From Hyaloperonospora brassicae (lineage: Eukaryota > Oomycota > Peronosporomycetes > Peronosporales > Peronosporaceae), in NCBI GenBank assembly GCA_947650285.1, contig CANTFL010001467.1:62001-126000 (forward strand): a stretch of DNA of 64,000 bases, read 5' to 3'. Below the pieces are notes generated by a model. That model had not been told where the DNA came from, made no database searches, and saw only the letters and a program-made list of their open reading frames with translations. The translations under genes and the position numbers were made by a program. Shown here piece after piece: positions 47,401 to 58,963 of this stretch; position 1 is the stretch's first letter; each line of letters opens with the position of its first letter.

Positions 47401-48963
47401 CGAAATCCCGTACCGGTCTCAACTGATTTGTAACACATCTGTTAAACCGTTGCAGGGGCGTTACTCACCCCCTGTGGCATCACTAGATAGTCCCACAGCA
47501 TACCGCTGGGGGTGCTCACTGCCGTGTACGGGATATATCGTTCACGCATGAGGATCGGATAGAAGACATCGATCAGATCCATAGACGAAAGATGGTACTC
47601 TTTGACATACCATCTATGATTACGTCCTTTCTTGGTATCGGCGTCTGAGCCAATATCGTTGCAGCATTCAATTTGTTGAACGCGTGCACTATCCACCATC
47701 CTCTTGTGGCTTTTGCACACAGAAGGTCGAAGAGCTGTGAGGGGAGGTTGATTCCCTCACATGGCCCGCTGCTAAGCGATCGGCAAAGAACTTGTCGATC
47801 GCTGGTACTTGCTCGCGAGGCAGTTGCCAATGCGTCATGACACAGTACTTCGAGCCCGGTTGAAGCTCAATATCATGTCGGGTGCCGTTATCCCTAGGCA
47901 ACTCGCATGGGACGGATTTAGTGAATACATCCCTGAATTCGATCAAATTCTTATACAAAGGATTTGACTGAAGCGATTTCCAGGATTGAGATTCGTATCG
48001 CTCAATCCGAGTCTTCTCATCGATGACGCTTTCGTTCATCAATGAACTGCTGAGAACATGTTCGGTCTCAGTAAAAAGCGTTGCCGATCGAATATCGATG
48101 ACGTACTTGTCTTCCGCGACGAGTACACAGATCTGCTTGACTTTGTCACTGCGCAGATCACGCAAGAATTGTTTCGGTTCTAGCGTTGGCAATTGGGTTA
48201 TCTCCGAAGTTAACTTCGGTGGCAATATCAGATCAAGCGGGTAAGAGCCTACTCTTGATCCGTCATGAACTAAGACATTCACTGTCTCGATTGCTTCTTA
48301 GAAAGTCACATCCACAGGATCCAGGAGAGCTTTCTCCACAATGTAGTGATCATCTACACTGTGTTCTTGTACAATCGTACTAACGACCGTACCGCAAGTG
48401 AGGCCATCGCAGTCACTCACAGCACACCCACATGAATTTGGGCGTTCCAAGATATTCTTCAGATCGTTATCTGATGAACAAGTGGCAGGCATCGATACTG
48501 ATCGATGCTGCCAGCTCACCCTTGGATCGTATCTTCTGAGCCAAGGTAGTCCTAGGATGACATCAAACTTGTCATCCAGGTCGAGTACGATGAAGTCATC
48601 ATCGTACTGTTCATCTCTTAACGTGTAGTAGATTCCGACTACACATTTCTTCTCAGTGGTTGATGCGCCTGTATCTAGGCGCACCGTCATTCTCGTTGGA
48701 GGGATCTCCCGCTCTGCGAAATTGATATTTCCAGCCTTTAGTGACTGGCGACGAACAAAGTTGTTTGACGTTCCACAGTCAACTAGGGCGCGAAGTGACA
48801 AGTCCTTTGTCACTTCCAATGTCAAGGTGATGAGGGACACCTCATCACCAGGTGCATAGACACACAGTGACTGTGTGTCGGGAGCAACCTTCGTCAAGAT
48901 ATTTGCAAATTCTCTTGAGGTTGCCGGACTAGTAGGGCGCTCCGCCCCTACTGACCCCGACAA
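44253..48963 (-). pseudogene. E2 pol (protease, RT, RNase H, integrase, chromodomain)
   Basis: Protease near 48800 (LRALVDCGTSNNFV, Cys in place of Ser/Thr in D-S/T-G). RT: GSKYCVMTHWQLPREQVPAI; STPSGMLWDYLVMPQGVSNA; catalytic loop NYFDDVFVHS near 47380. RNase H: FHVVCDASDIAIACAIMQYD. Integrase: DFVFGFPEDTHKINGIIMFV; VSDRDPRFTAEFW; DGQTERAKRVLKE. After the acidic linker come the GPY/F-like region and chromodomain (VRWREYPPSYVSWEPRSHLM). The pol frame is -1 relative to gag. Protease and RT share one frame separated by TAA 48300-48298. Many other stops; inactive. Confidence 0.8.
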
Positions 48964-48969
48964 CTTTTT
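48931..48969 (-). promoter_or_regulatory. E2 decayed gag-pol frameshift region with hairpin
   Basis: The gag stop (48950-48948) lies in a 7-bp perfect stem AGTAGGG/CCCTACT (48952-48946 with 48937-48931, 8-nt loop). Upstream in the gag frame TCA AAA AGT is where E3 has CCA AAA AAC, so the slippery heptamer has been lost by substitution. Confidence 0.55.
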
Positions 48970-49115
48970 GATGGCCCCCTTTGCTGTTGTGGCTTTCCAA
49001 CAGTATCGGACACTCGCCCTCCAGTTCTTTAAAATGATAGACGGTTACTGCGCTCAGCACCACGGGGTTCTGAGTGGGGGTTACTGCATTCGTTTGCATA
49101 GTGTCTCAGCCTATG

Positions 49116-50069
49116 CTAGCAATGACATCTCACCATTCGCTGGTCGTTCACAGGGCGAGGTTTATCGCTGTCGACATGACAGAAGTCCATTGGTTCTGGA
49201 CCTCTGACCGCTGATCGTCTTTGTGGACGATAGGGGGTCAGAGTAGTGTGATCCTGTCTTTCCCTAAATTCTTCCTGCTCCGCAGCGTAGATCGCTTCAG
49301 AGAGCGTCTTTAGCTCCCCGCGAAACGGGTGGTCCCTGACAGAACCATCTGCAAGACCTTGAATGAATATCGTGATCAACTCAAATTTACTCACAGGGTT
49401 CACTTCCTTGCAACTTGCAAGATAGCAAACATGCCTAGAGCAAGCGTGAACCTTACGCTTAACCTATTTGATTTCACGGAGTTCAAAGAGAGTCCTGAAC
49501 TCTACCCGGGGAGGCCCAAACGTCTCACTGAGCAGGGTCTTGAAGACGTCTAACGACTCGAACACGTTCGGGTCGTTAAACTTGAGATTTAGGGCCCAAT
49601 TCCTGGCGCCCCCTAAAAAGTACGACTGAGCAAATGCGACTTGCAATCGCTCATTATCGATGCGACGAGCCTCAATGGCACCGTCGACTTCGACGGACCA
49701 TTCTAACAAGGAGTCGTCCTCGACTCCGTAATACTCGGATATCTCTAGGTTTAGAGACTCCTGTCGACGCTCACGCGTCGACAGCGCGGACTGAGACTGA
49801 TGCTGTCTCATTTCTTCAGTCCGCTGGTGATCTAATTTTGACAACAAGGTCACCTGCGCTCGTAACTCGTCAAGTTCTCGCTGCAAAAACTTCCTATTGA
49901 CGGAATGCTGCTGTTCTCTATCCCTTGTGGATAGCAAGAAATAGATAGCTTCCTCACTAACGGTCGAACTCATTCGTTCATCCTCACTCCATTCGAAATC
50001 GTTCAAATAGGAGTAGCTTTCACGAGGTCCATGAAATCTGTCGCCTTCGACTTCGTCCAACATGAACAT
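49116..50069 (-). pseudogene. E2 gag (degenerate)
   Basis: First frame 50069-49464 encodes an acidic N-terminus, a coiled coil (KFLQRELDELRAQVTLLSKL) and a retrotransposon gag core (VAFAQSYFLGGARNWALNLK; LLSETFGPPRVEFRTLFEL). It hits a stop and a frame change, then continues 49403-49116 (ITIFIQGLADGSVRDHPFRG). The zinc knuckle is damaged (CHC, stop, then HRLRHYANEC). Packages element RNA in the intact family. Confidence 0.75.
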
Positions 50070-50109
50070 GTTGGACGATGTGAGTGTGGTCCTTAGACGG
50101 ACTATAAAC

Positions 50110-50119
50110 TGCTACCAGG
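50110..50119 (-). other. E2 primer-binding site
   Basis: On the minus strand CCTGGTAGCA follows the 5' LTR directly, the same as in E3. TGGTAGCA would pair with a tRNA 3' end TGCTACCA, leaving two extra bases (CC) next to the LTR. Confidence 0.55.
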
Positions 50120-50561
50120 TGTAACGGGGCACTGATGACAACGTACTGGATGACCGTACAGATCTCACTTCCACTGACAACAGTGATTGTCTGTGCCTTG
50201 CTAAGTGTTGCACCAACACAGAGGAAAGAAATGAGACTAACTTCACACTCTAGCCTCTGGTAAAAGTAGAACTGTGTTATTCAGTACAATAAGTCCTATC
50301 AATCTTGTGTCTCTGTTTGTACTGACTTAAATATATTAATCTAACTAAACGTATGATGACGTCTACTCACTACCCATTGCGCACGTCTAGCAGCAATTGT
50401 TGCGCTGATATCATCACGATATCAACCAATGAGTAGATCCTTCGGTCATGTCAACAGTATCATCAAGCTCTGTGATATTGTTGATATAATATCCAACGTA
50501 ATAATCTTTATTGTCATTTTAGCCTTAATGACAATTTCATGTAACGGGCTACCCCGTTACA
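50120..50561 (-). repeat. E2 5' LTR
   Basis: 442 bp, TGTAACGGGG...CCCCGTTACA. Adjoins the primer-binding site at 50110-50119. Confidence 0.85.
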
Positions 50562-52227
50562 GTGAACGCCGGAATATAAGGGAAGAGTAATGAAAGGAGC
50601 ATAGTTGGCGGGACCAGCAACGTCAGTTCAATGATCGCAATGACTGCAGAGACCAGCGCAACCAGCGTGAACATCGTGACTCACACGGCAATCGTCATCA
50701 CCGACGGAACGTGGCAGGCGATAATAAGAAAAACACCAGTGACTATTATAATGCTGTATGGTGTACTTTCCACAAAGCAAAGTACCACAAATCTAGCGAG
50801 TTCTTCATCCTCAAGAAGCAGAGCGAGTAGCACAAGCCTGCCGAAATATAGGCGACAGTCCCGAGCGAGAACAAGTATCCCAGATTTGAAGAAGATTCGA
50901 GAGGCGGCGACAGAGACAGCGAGTTTAAGCTCGAAGGTCTGGTCCCCAAGAAGCAAACCATCACCTAGCTCGCTACGTTACCAAACTAGGTTCATTTCTA
51001 TAAGCAAACGGCACATTCAATGCGCTACTAGACAGTGATGCTCCGTTAAGCATCGTCAATCAGATGACTATACAGACCAATGTTTGTCTCGAGCGTAAAC
51101 AAATCTCATCGATGACCAAGTTTCAGACGGACAATGGAAAGGTAGCTACTGATGTTAGATCAATTGTTCAGTTCCGATTTGAATCCTTCAAGCCTTACGC
51201 CATCATTACTCACAGGTTCGACTATTTAGAGAATTGCCAAGATGATGTGGTGATTGGTCGTGCCCCATGACTTCGTTGGGCATAGTGCTCGATTTTACGC
51301 TAAATGGTGTTCAGTTGGATGGTTACTACGCGCACCTAAACACCGGTGGGTCACACTCTTTCGAGGTGAGCGGCCAAGAATTTTTTTTGACAAAAGCAAA
51401 TAAGTGGCTGAAACTACAATCTTACCATAAGAGCTCATGCCCGACTAGCTACTCAACTCTCAGACTACTTATACCTCCTGATTCTTCGTGATAACAAGAG
51501 CTTGTACGTTTTTCAATTAGGAAGGATGAGATTTGATGATTAAATTCTGTTTATTTCGCCTGACTACAATCCCGTTCACGCCAAGACATTCCCAGTACCA
51601 CTTAACTTTGAAGGAAAAGCGTAGAGCTTACTTAGCATCTGATTATCATCGATGTGATGGAAAGATACATTATTCGGACATTGCATCGCCAGCCATTTTT
51701 ATACAAACACTTAACGGTTCAATTCGTCTCCTGATCTACTTTTGTTGAATCAAACAATATTTGCAGCGCAGCTCATGATATGATGTCTCACGTATTCGAG
51801 AAATTCTATTGCGTCTCGCGGGAGCGAAGTGTCTCTCTACGCTAGATGCAAACATGGAGTACCACGCGCGTTGGCTATCTACGTCAAGCCATATGCATAC
51901 TGGCATATGCTAAACTTTCAGGAAGTTTCAGTACAAGCGGTTCCCAATGGGTATTTTTACGGCGCCGGACGAATATCAAGTGTGCATGGAAAATATATTA
52001 GGAGACCTGGATTTTATCGTCATTGATCTATAAGATATTCTAGTTGACTCTAATAGCGAGAAGACATGTATCAAACACTTGGAATGCGTGTAAAAGAGTC
52101 TGTAGAAGTATGATATTAATCTCAACGGCATATAATTACCACATTCTATGAGAGTCTGTTGACTATCTCGGCTTCGTGATTACATCCGGGGATATTCAGC
52201 TCCATCAGACAAAGATTCAAGGAGATC
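50562..52227 (+). pseudogene. Old gypsy gag end, protease and RT fragments
   Basis: Starts with an Arg/Asn/Gln-rich gag tail and a finger-like VWCTFHKAKYH. Next comes a protease with LLDSDAPLSIVN in place of D-S/T-G, and RT fragments including FIVID in the position of the Y-x-D-D loop region and TSGDIQLHQTKIQGD. It ends exactly at the E3 5' LTR. Multiple stops. Confidence 0.6.
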
Positions 52228-52554
52228 TGTAATGGGCCACCCCGTTACATAAGTAGTTTCGATTAAGTTTACATGTTACTTAAGTAGGGTTGTTACTTTC
52301 GAAGTAGCGAAAGTAGCACGTCGTATATTTTAGCTGGTTTAATGGGCTCAGTACCATTATTAGCCAGTAAGATATAGACACGTAGATTGAGTGGTTCCCA
52401 TGAGTCCAAGGGAACCATTCGTACTTAGGATGATTTTAAAAGACAAAATATAAACAGAGTTAAAAATACTTAACACCTAAGACTTGGGCTTTGAGCTTCC
52501 TCAAAGCGTTAGAAATAGTGTACGCTAAGTACGGGTTATTCTAGCCCCGTTACA
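52228..52554 (+). repeat. E3 5' LTR
   Basis: TGTAATGGGCCACC...AGCCCCGTTACA. Starts TG, ends CA. Promoter expected inside but not mapped. Confidence 0.95.
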
Positions 52555-52564
52555 CCTGGTAGCA
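52555..52564 (+). other. E3 primer-binding site
   Basis: CCTGGTAGCA directly after the 5' LTR, identical in E2. It predicts a tRNA primer whose 3' end is TGCTACCA. Confidence 0.55.
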
Positions 52565-52580
52565 CTTAGTAGTCCTTCCC

Positions 52581-53631
52581 ATGCCCGAGTTTGGGATGAG
52601 CGATTCGTCGTACTTTGACGCTCCAGACGTGAGTCTGGAGCACGCGACTTTTCCCCATCTCACTGGTGTTGAGTGGGATGCCCTAAATCGCCTCGCGGCG
52701 ATATCGGGAGAGGCATTTGTTGTGTCGCTGATGAGATCAGCGACTCCTGATGAACAGCGTCTCGCCATACACGACTACATGGCTCGCGAGCTCGCCGAAT
52801 TCCATCGGCGAGGTTTAACTCCCTCGCGGACTTCACGGAACGATGCCGTGAAGATGGAGACCTCCGCCTATTCTGGCGAAGGAAAAGAACGCTTGTCGTT
52901 GTCTCGTTGGTTTCGAGAGGTCGACATCGCTATCGCCTCGAGACTTCTCGAGGCTCCTCAAGCGAAGGTCAATTTCCCTTCTTTCCCGTCTCACTGGGAA
53001 AGCCAAGGAGTGGGCCTTGGGAAAACTCGTTGTTGACGAGTTTGCGTTCCCCACTCTGGAAGCCATCCAGAGTGACCTTCGACTCGCCTTCGAGCCGCCC
53101 CAGGAAGAGAAGTTGGCGCGTTCAAGGTTCCTGTCCCTGCGACAGGGTAAGATATCCATGCGCGACTACGTGCAGATGGCTCGACATCTGGCGTCTTGTA
53201 TTGTCACGCATCCCATGGACATGTATACACAAGTGAACGTGTTTGTCGATGGCATGCGTGAAGGGCAGACTCGCCTCTCGCTGGAACGAGCAGAGCCTGC
53301 CACGTTGGAGGAGGCTTTCGCTATCGCTCTCCGTGAGGATTTCAGAGTCACCAAGGCCTATACCAAGCCTTCAGTTGTTACCGCTGTCAGATCAGCGGTC
53401 CCGGAACCTATGGAGATCGATGAAATTGAGTCGTCGGGTGACCGACGACGCGCTACAGCCTACAAGGGCGACGTCCGAGGCGGACGTCAGATGATCTGCT
53501 TTCGATGCCGGAAGCCGGGACATCGCGCGGCTGATTGCCGCGCGCCAGCACCGATGTCGGTGCATGCGTCGGACACCCATCATGAGGGAGGTGCTCCGAT
53601 CAGTCGTCCAAAAAACGGACGAGACCAGTAG
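52581..53631 (+). pseudogene. E3 gag (one frameshift)
   Basis: ATG 52581 opens a gag frame (acidic N-terminus, [20 protein letters not shown]). One base off near 52970 (AATTTCCCTTC) breaks the core; the other frame then reads [20 protein letters not shown] and runs to TAG 53629. Later features: [32 protein letters not shown], and an intact CCHC zinc knuckle [14 protein letters not shown]. Gag forms the particle and binds element RNA. Translation as it stands would stop after the frameshift. Confidence 0.85.
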
Positions 53632-53651
53632 GTGCAGGGCGCCCTACTGGT
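53610..53651 (+). promoter_or_regulatory. E3 -1 programmed ribosomal frameshift signal
   Basis: Slippery heptamer A AAA AAC at 53610-53616 lies in the correct phase of gag (codons CCA AAA AAC). A 7-nt spacer follows (53617-53623), then a perfect 9-bp stem ACCAGTAGG (53624-53632) with CCTACTGGT (53643-53651) and a 10-nt loop. The gag stop TAG (53629-53631) is inside the stem. Slipping back one base enters the pol frame, which is open from upstream of the heptamer to 54746. The elements match the canonical -1 signal of retroviruses. Confidence 0.82.
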
Positions 53652-54290
53652 TTGAAGGGAGGTCCGGGTCCACCGGTGGCAGCTCGACCTCCCAGCCCAT
53701 CTGTGCTGCGTGCACGGTCAAATGCCACCACTACGAGTGGTGATTCACGCCTGATTATTGTTAATCTACATTTCGCCGGTATCCGGCGACCCCTACGAGC
53801 GCTCCTGGATTCAGGAGCGACAAACAATTTCTTCCGTGAATCTTGCGTGTCAATGCTGCCACCCAGCATCCAGGTCCACGAGGGAACTGGCCAAGTTGTT
53901 GTCAAGCTCGCTGACGGGAAACCACGCCGCGTATCGCGGCGCGAAGTGTCGTTGCCGTACACGTTTGACGGCTTTCGCAGTAACGACAACTTCTTGGTGA
54001 TTGAAATGAATTATGCATTCGATTGCATCCTGGGCATGCCATGGTTGGCACGCTATAAGCCCCAGATCGACTGGTTAGCCAGATCAGTGAGACGTCGAAG
54101 CAAGTTCGACGTCAGCGAAGTGTTCACCCATCTCTTGGTGTCTCCAAGTGATTGGCCGAACGTTACAGTCGTGGATCGTACATCCACGACACCGGCGGTA
54201 CACAGAGTGAGCGATGGCCCTCTCTGTACCGCTTGTTCCGTGCCCCTACGCACGAGTGATGGTGCCTCCTCGCTTTGCAGCGAGGAGTCC

Positions 54291-54659
54291 GACGTGGACG
54301 AGCAGTGGCTCCCACGTAATGACGACGCGGACGAGCAGTGGCTCCCGCGCAACGACGACGCGGTCGAACAGCGGTTCCCGCACGAGAGAGCAGTGGTCGA
54401 ACACGAACAGGTGTTCCCACCTGCACCCATTGTGGTCGAGCAGAGGCTCCCACAAGGGCAACACGTGGCCGAGCAGGGGCTCGCCACCGAGTGTGACGTG
54501 GATGGACAAGAGTCCCCACGTGCGAATATGATGGTCGAACAGGGGTTCCCATCATCGCCTACTGTGGTCGAACAGAGTTTCCCACATGAGCAAGACGTGG
54601 TCGAGCAGGGGCTCCCACACGAGTTTGTGGCGGTAGAGCAGGGGCTCCCGCATCATACG
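54291..54659 (+). repeat. 33-bp coding minisatellite in the E3 protease-RT linker
   Basis: Eleven tandem units (ten of 33 bp, one of 39 bp) encoding V-(E/D)-Q-x-(L/F)-P plus five variable residues. The frame is kept throughout. Absent from E2 at the same place. Confidence 0.9.
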
Positions 54660-57600
54660 TCGACGGACGAGTATGGAATACTCCCGTCGCGCGATTTCGA
54701 CGTCCTGGATGAGGACATCCAGCGTCTAGAGGGGGTGCAGATTTAACACCTGACTGCGGTTCGCCAGCTTCGAGCATGGACTCGAGGCACGATGGGGACG
54801 CAAGCTACGAGAACTCAGCGTTGGAATGTGTTCACGCTATTGTGTACGTGGACGGGAGTCCACAAAGGCGCCAATACATTGAGGTCGCGAGTCCACCTCG
54901 CGACGCGTCGTCTATTACGAGCCTTCCAGGACTCTCCTGGAAGCATTTTCTACGCGACCTCAAGGGAGGCACGGTGGAACAAGTATGTCTGGTCACCAAC
55001 GAGGTGATCTATGAGCCGAATTAGGAGCTAATGACGCGCCCTCGAAGCGCTGAACAAAAGTCAGCGCGCGAAGAAAGATTTGCGTCGCAATCTTGGGAGG
55101 CTCTGCGCGAGTCTGGTAACCCTGTTTACGACATTGCACGAGAGTACGCCGACGTGTTCCCGGACAAGATTCCGGCCGAACTCCCTGCCGATCGTGGCGT
55201 GCGGCACGAGATTGATCTCGTGCCAGGATCGAAATATTGTGTGACACGGCAGTGGCCGATGCCTCGAGACCAAGTCGAGGCTATTGATGCATTCTTCGAA
55301 GGTCGTCGCAAGGCCGGTCATGTGCGTGAGAGTGTCTCTCCCCATTCGAGTCCAACCTTCTGCGTGAAGAAGGCTACGGGAGGCTGGCGTATAGTGCATG
55401 CGTTTAACAAGCTCAACGATGCCACTATTCCTGCCCAAACGCCTATCCCCAGGAAAGACATGGTTCTAAACTCCATGTCAGGTAGCGTCATCTTCAGCGC
55501 CATCGATCTGACCGATGGCTTCTACCAGATCTTGATGCGACCGAGTGACATACCACTCACTGCGGTGAGCACCCCGAGTGGTATGCTATGGGAGTGGCTG
55601 GTGATGCCACAAGGATTGAAGAACGCACCAGCCACTTTCAATCGCATGGTATCTCAAGTGTTGAGACCGCTTCGAGACTTTGCTATTAGCTACTTCGATT
55701 ACATCTTTGTCCACAGTCGCGCTGTGGGCAATCATAGTGCTGTCCAAGTTCACCTTCAACACCTGAAGCAGGTGTTTCAAGTCATGCGAGATAACAAGTT
55801 ATATGCAAACTTGAAGAAGTGTGTATTCTGTGCACCGGAGATTCCGGTGCTGGGCTGCTACGTGAGTAAATCGGGTGTTCGAGCCGATCCAGAGAAGGTG
55901 TCGTCAATCTGTTCTTGGCCCACACCCAAGAACCCTACGGAGTTACGTCAATGGCTCGGTCTAGCTAATTAGTTGCATAAGTACACAAAGGATTACGCCG
56001 GTTCTATACAGCCCCTGTCGTCACTTCTGAAGAAAGACGCCACGTGGTCGTGGCGTCCCGAACATCAAGCAGCCTTTGACGCAGTGAAGAAGAGCCTGGC
56101 GTCGGCGCCAGTGTTGATACTCCCTGACGACACCAAACCGTTTCACGTGGTGTGTGATGCAAGTGACTTTGCAATTGGTTGCGCCCTCATGCAGTTCGAT
56201 CATGAGGGCCGTGAACGAGTCGTGAGCTATCAGTCACGACAGATGAAGCCGGCAGAGAAGAACTATCCGGTTCACGACAAGGAACTGCTAGCGATGCGCT
56301 ACGCACTCATCAAGTTTCGTGTCCACCTACTGGGCGAGCGCACGTTCGCCCTGTATACTGATCATGCATCGCTGCGGACAGCAATGAAGAGCCCACACCT
56401 GTCACAGCGGATGGCACGGTGGCTCTCTTTCTTCTCCGAGTACAACTTCGTCGTGCACTACAAGCCAGGCAAGACCAACATTCTTGCTGACGCACTGTCA
56501 CGACGCCCAGATTACGATCCTCGTATGGCACTGAGTCGTCAGGCAACTGACGACGACGATGAAGACGATCGATGTGCGACGTGTGTGTCGTTGAATCTAA
56601 CTCGGGTCACACCCGAGTTATACCTTTTCGATGAAATTGTCTCGGCTTACGCGAACGATCCAGATTATGCGGACATTATTGCCTATCTGCGCGCTCCCAG
56701 CGATGCTGCACTGGGAGCTCTTTCGCGAACGAAGCGTGATCACATTCAACGATACAGTGTGGACGGTGATTTGCTGTTATATAGCATCGACAAATTCGAT
56801 GCGCCTCGAACTGTGATTGCGAATGACTTGGATTTGCGTGCTCGTATCATCCACGAGTACCATGATGCCCCAATTGGCGGTCATCTGGGCCGCGAAAAGA
56901 CATTCGCGGCTGTCTCGCGCGACTTCTTCTGGCCCCACATGTACAAGTGGGTTCGCAACTGGGTTCGCACCTGCGAAGTATGTCAGCGCGTGAAGCCATC
57001 ACCATCGTCGCAGGCACCCCTGCGACCCCTGCCAATTGCAGTTGAGGCTTGGAGCTCAGTCTCAATGGATTTTATCTTCGGGCTTGCACCAGATGGCCAA
57101 GACCGATCGGGTATTCTGGTCTTTGTCGACAGATTCAGCAAGATGACACATCTGGTGCCTGTTCATGCAACGATCACCGCGGCTGAGACCGCGGTGCACT
57201 TCATTGACACTGTGTTCCGCCATCACGGTCTTCCAGACAACATTGTCTCGGACCGTGATCCTCGTTTTACATCTGCTTTTTGGACGTCATTGTTCGAGTT
57301 GCTTGGCAAAAAGCTACAAATGTCGACAGCAGCCCATCCGGAAACGGATGGGCAAACAGAGAGAGTTAATCGGGTCCTCGAAGATGTTCTTCGAAGTTAC
57401 GCAACGTCCTTTACAAGTTGGAGTGCGTTTTTGCCACTCGCGGAGTTTGCACTCAACAACGCGGTTCACGCGTCAACGGGGTTGACGCCATTTTTTGCAA
57501 ATTCGGCCTGACATCCTCGTGTACCTACTCTTCTTGCCGTGGGTCAACCCACGGCTCTTCGTGGCTCCACTCTGGCGGGGGGTGATAACGATAAACAACG

Positions 57601-58963
57601 ATCGAGTGAAGCTCACGGTATTCTGAGCGCGAATGTTGTCAACCATTCCAAGGCGAGGTCTTCTGTTTCGACGCCACGTGACGTGGCGTCCCCGATAGCT
57701 CAATGGACTGCACAGACGCTGATCGACCCTTCTTCGAGTATGCGAAACCCTAAAGCTAACTACGCGCCGAATGAATCGGCGCGACCAATTGATGACATGG
57801 CTGTGTCAGAGTTTATACTCCAACGTCAAGCCATCACGAGGTTTGTACGCGATACTCTTCGATCTGCAGTGGATAAACAGAAAGCGAATGCAGACAAACG
57901 TGGAAGAAAGAACACGAGTACATTCAAGAAAGGTGATCGTGTATTGTTATCTACCGAAGGCCTACGAGATTCAGCAGTAACCAATCTAGGCGCGAGCAAA
58001 CTCGCGCCACGTTTCATCGGACCATTCACGGTACTCAAGGCAATCGGCGACGCATACACACTGGCCATCCCTTCGTCACTGCGACTTCACCCGACGTTTT
58101 ACGTCGGGCGGCTCAAGGAGTACCTTCCAGCTACGCTTCACGGGTTGGCTCCGTCCTCGGAGTCAAAGGCTCATAGGTCGACCTTCCCTCTCGCCTTGCT
58201 CGACGCGCCAACGACATCGGACGCGGCTGCGTCCCAGCCTGCGCGTGCCCAAGAACCTGGCGTTCCAGGTTCCGCATCCGTTCAAGCAGCTCGCGGTTCG
58301 ACTGTCGAATCTCGTTCGCTGTTCTCTCAGCCCGCGCAGCTCGGTCAAGGGCAGCTTCAGCCTCCAGCTGGGCATCGACAGCCTTGTTCACAGCCGCATC
58401 TACATCTTCCTGGGCAACCAGGACGCCAGCAGTACCATCGTGAGGGTCCACCACCGCTTGTGGACGCGGAAGGCCAGAAGCGCTGGATTGTGGAGCGTTT
58501 ACTGGGTCACGAGGACCCTCGTCGCGACACCATGAGCGCGCGGTTCCAACCGCGCGCAAGTATCGTGTACGTTGGCTCGGGTTTCCACCCGAGCAGGATA
58601 CGTGGGAACCGCGCTCTTCGCTTCTTCGAGACGTTCCGGACCTCGTTCGGGCTTACGAGTCCCTGCACACGCTTGGTGCAGACTTGGTCGACGACCTGTG
58701 TGTTCTCGCGGTGAGCGAGAACGAGATGCACGACGACGGTGTCGTGGTGAAGTGTCACCACGACTACGAGACCGAGAGCGATTGCGAGAACGTCGTGGTG
58801 ACGTTTCACCACGACGACAAGATGAAGAGCGACGACGAGAACGTTGCGAAGAGCGTGTATCGCGACGATCACGCGAACGAGAACGTCTTGGCGATTGCAC
58901 GGCACCACGACCTCGAGAACGCGAGTGGTGTCGCCAGCGTGACGCGCCACGATTAACCGCAGT

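Larger units (their letters stand above)
42826..50561 (-). mobile_element. E2: full-length chromodomain Ty3/gypsy element
   Basis: 7.7 kb on the minus strand between 442-bp LTRs. Order from the 5' end (right): LTR, PBS, gag, protease, RT, RNase H, integrase, chromodomain, antisense ORF, hairpin, polypurine tract, LTR. The LTRs differ at about 10 positions (roughly 2%), so it is older than E3. Flanks GTGCC (left) and GTGAA (right) could be a decayed 5-bp target duplication. All pol domains carry stops or frame slips. Confidence 0.85.
53610..58956 (+). pseudogene. E3 pol (protease, RT, RNase H, integrase, chromodomain)
   Basis: Protease [14 protein letters not shown] (active D-S-G). Then a repeat linker and a stop at 54744-54746. 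The RT frame (55031-55972; linker from 54776 with TAG 55022) has GSKYCVTRQWPMPRDQVEAI and STPSGMLWEWLVMPQGLKNA, but its active loop is YFDYIF. TAG 55970-55972 precedes RNase H (FHVVCDASDFAIGCALMQFD). Integrase has an intact HHCC finger (HEYHDAPIGGH; CEVCQRVK) and DDE residues (SMDFIFGL, VSDRDPRF, DGQTERVNRVLED). TGA 57509-57511 follows FFANSA. The chromodomain (KRWIVERLLGHEDPRRDT; RVRWLGFPPEQDTWEPRSSL) is split by a frameshift near 58550; the end is acidic, stopping at 58956. Confidence 0.88.
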
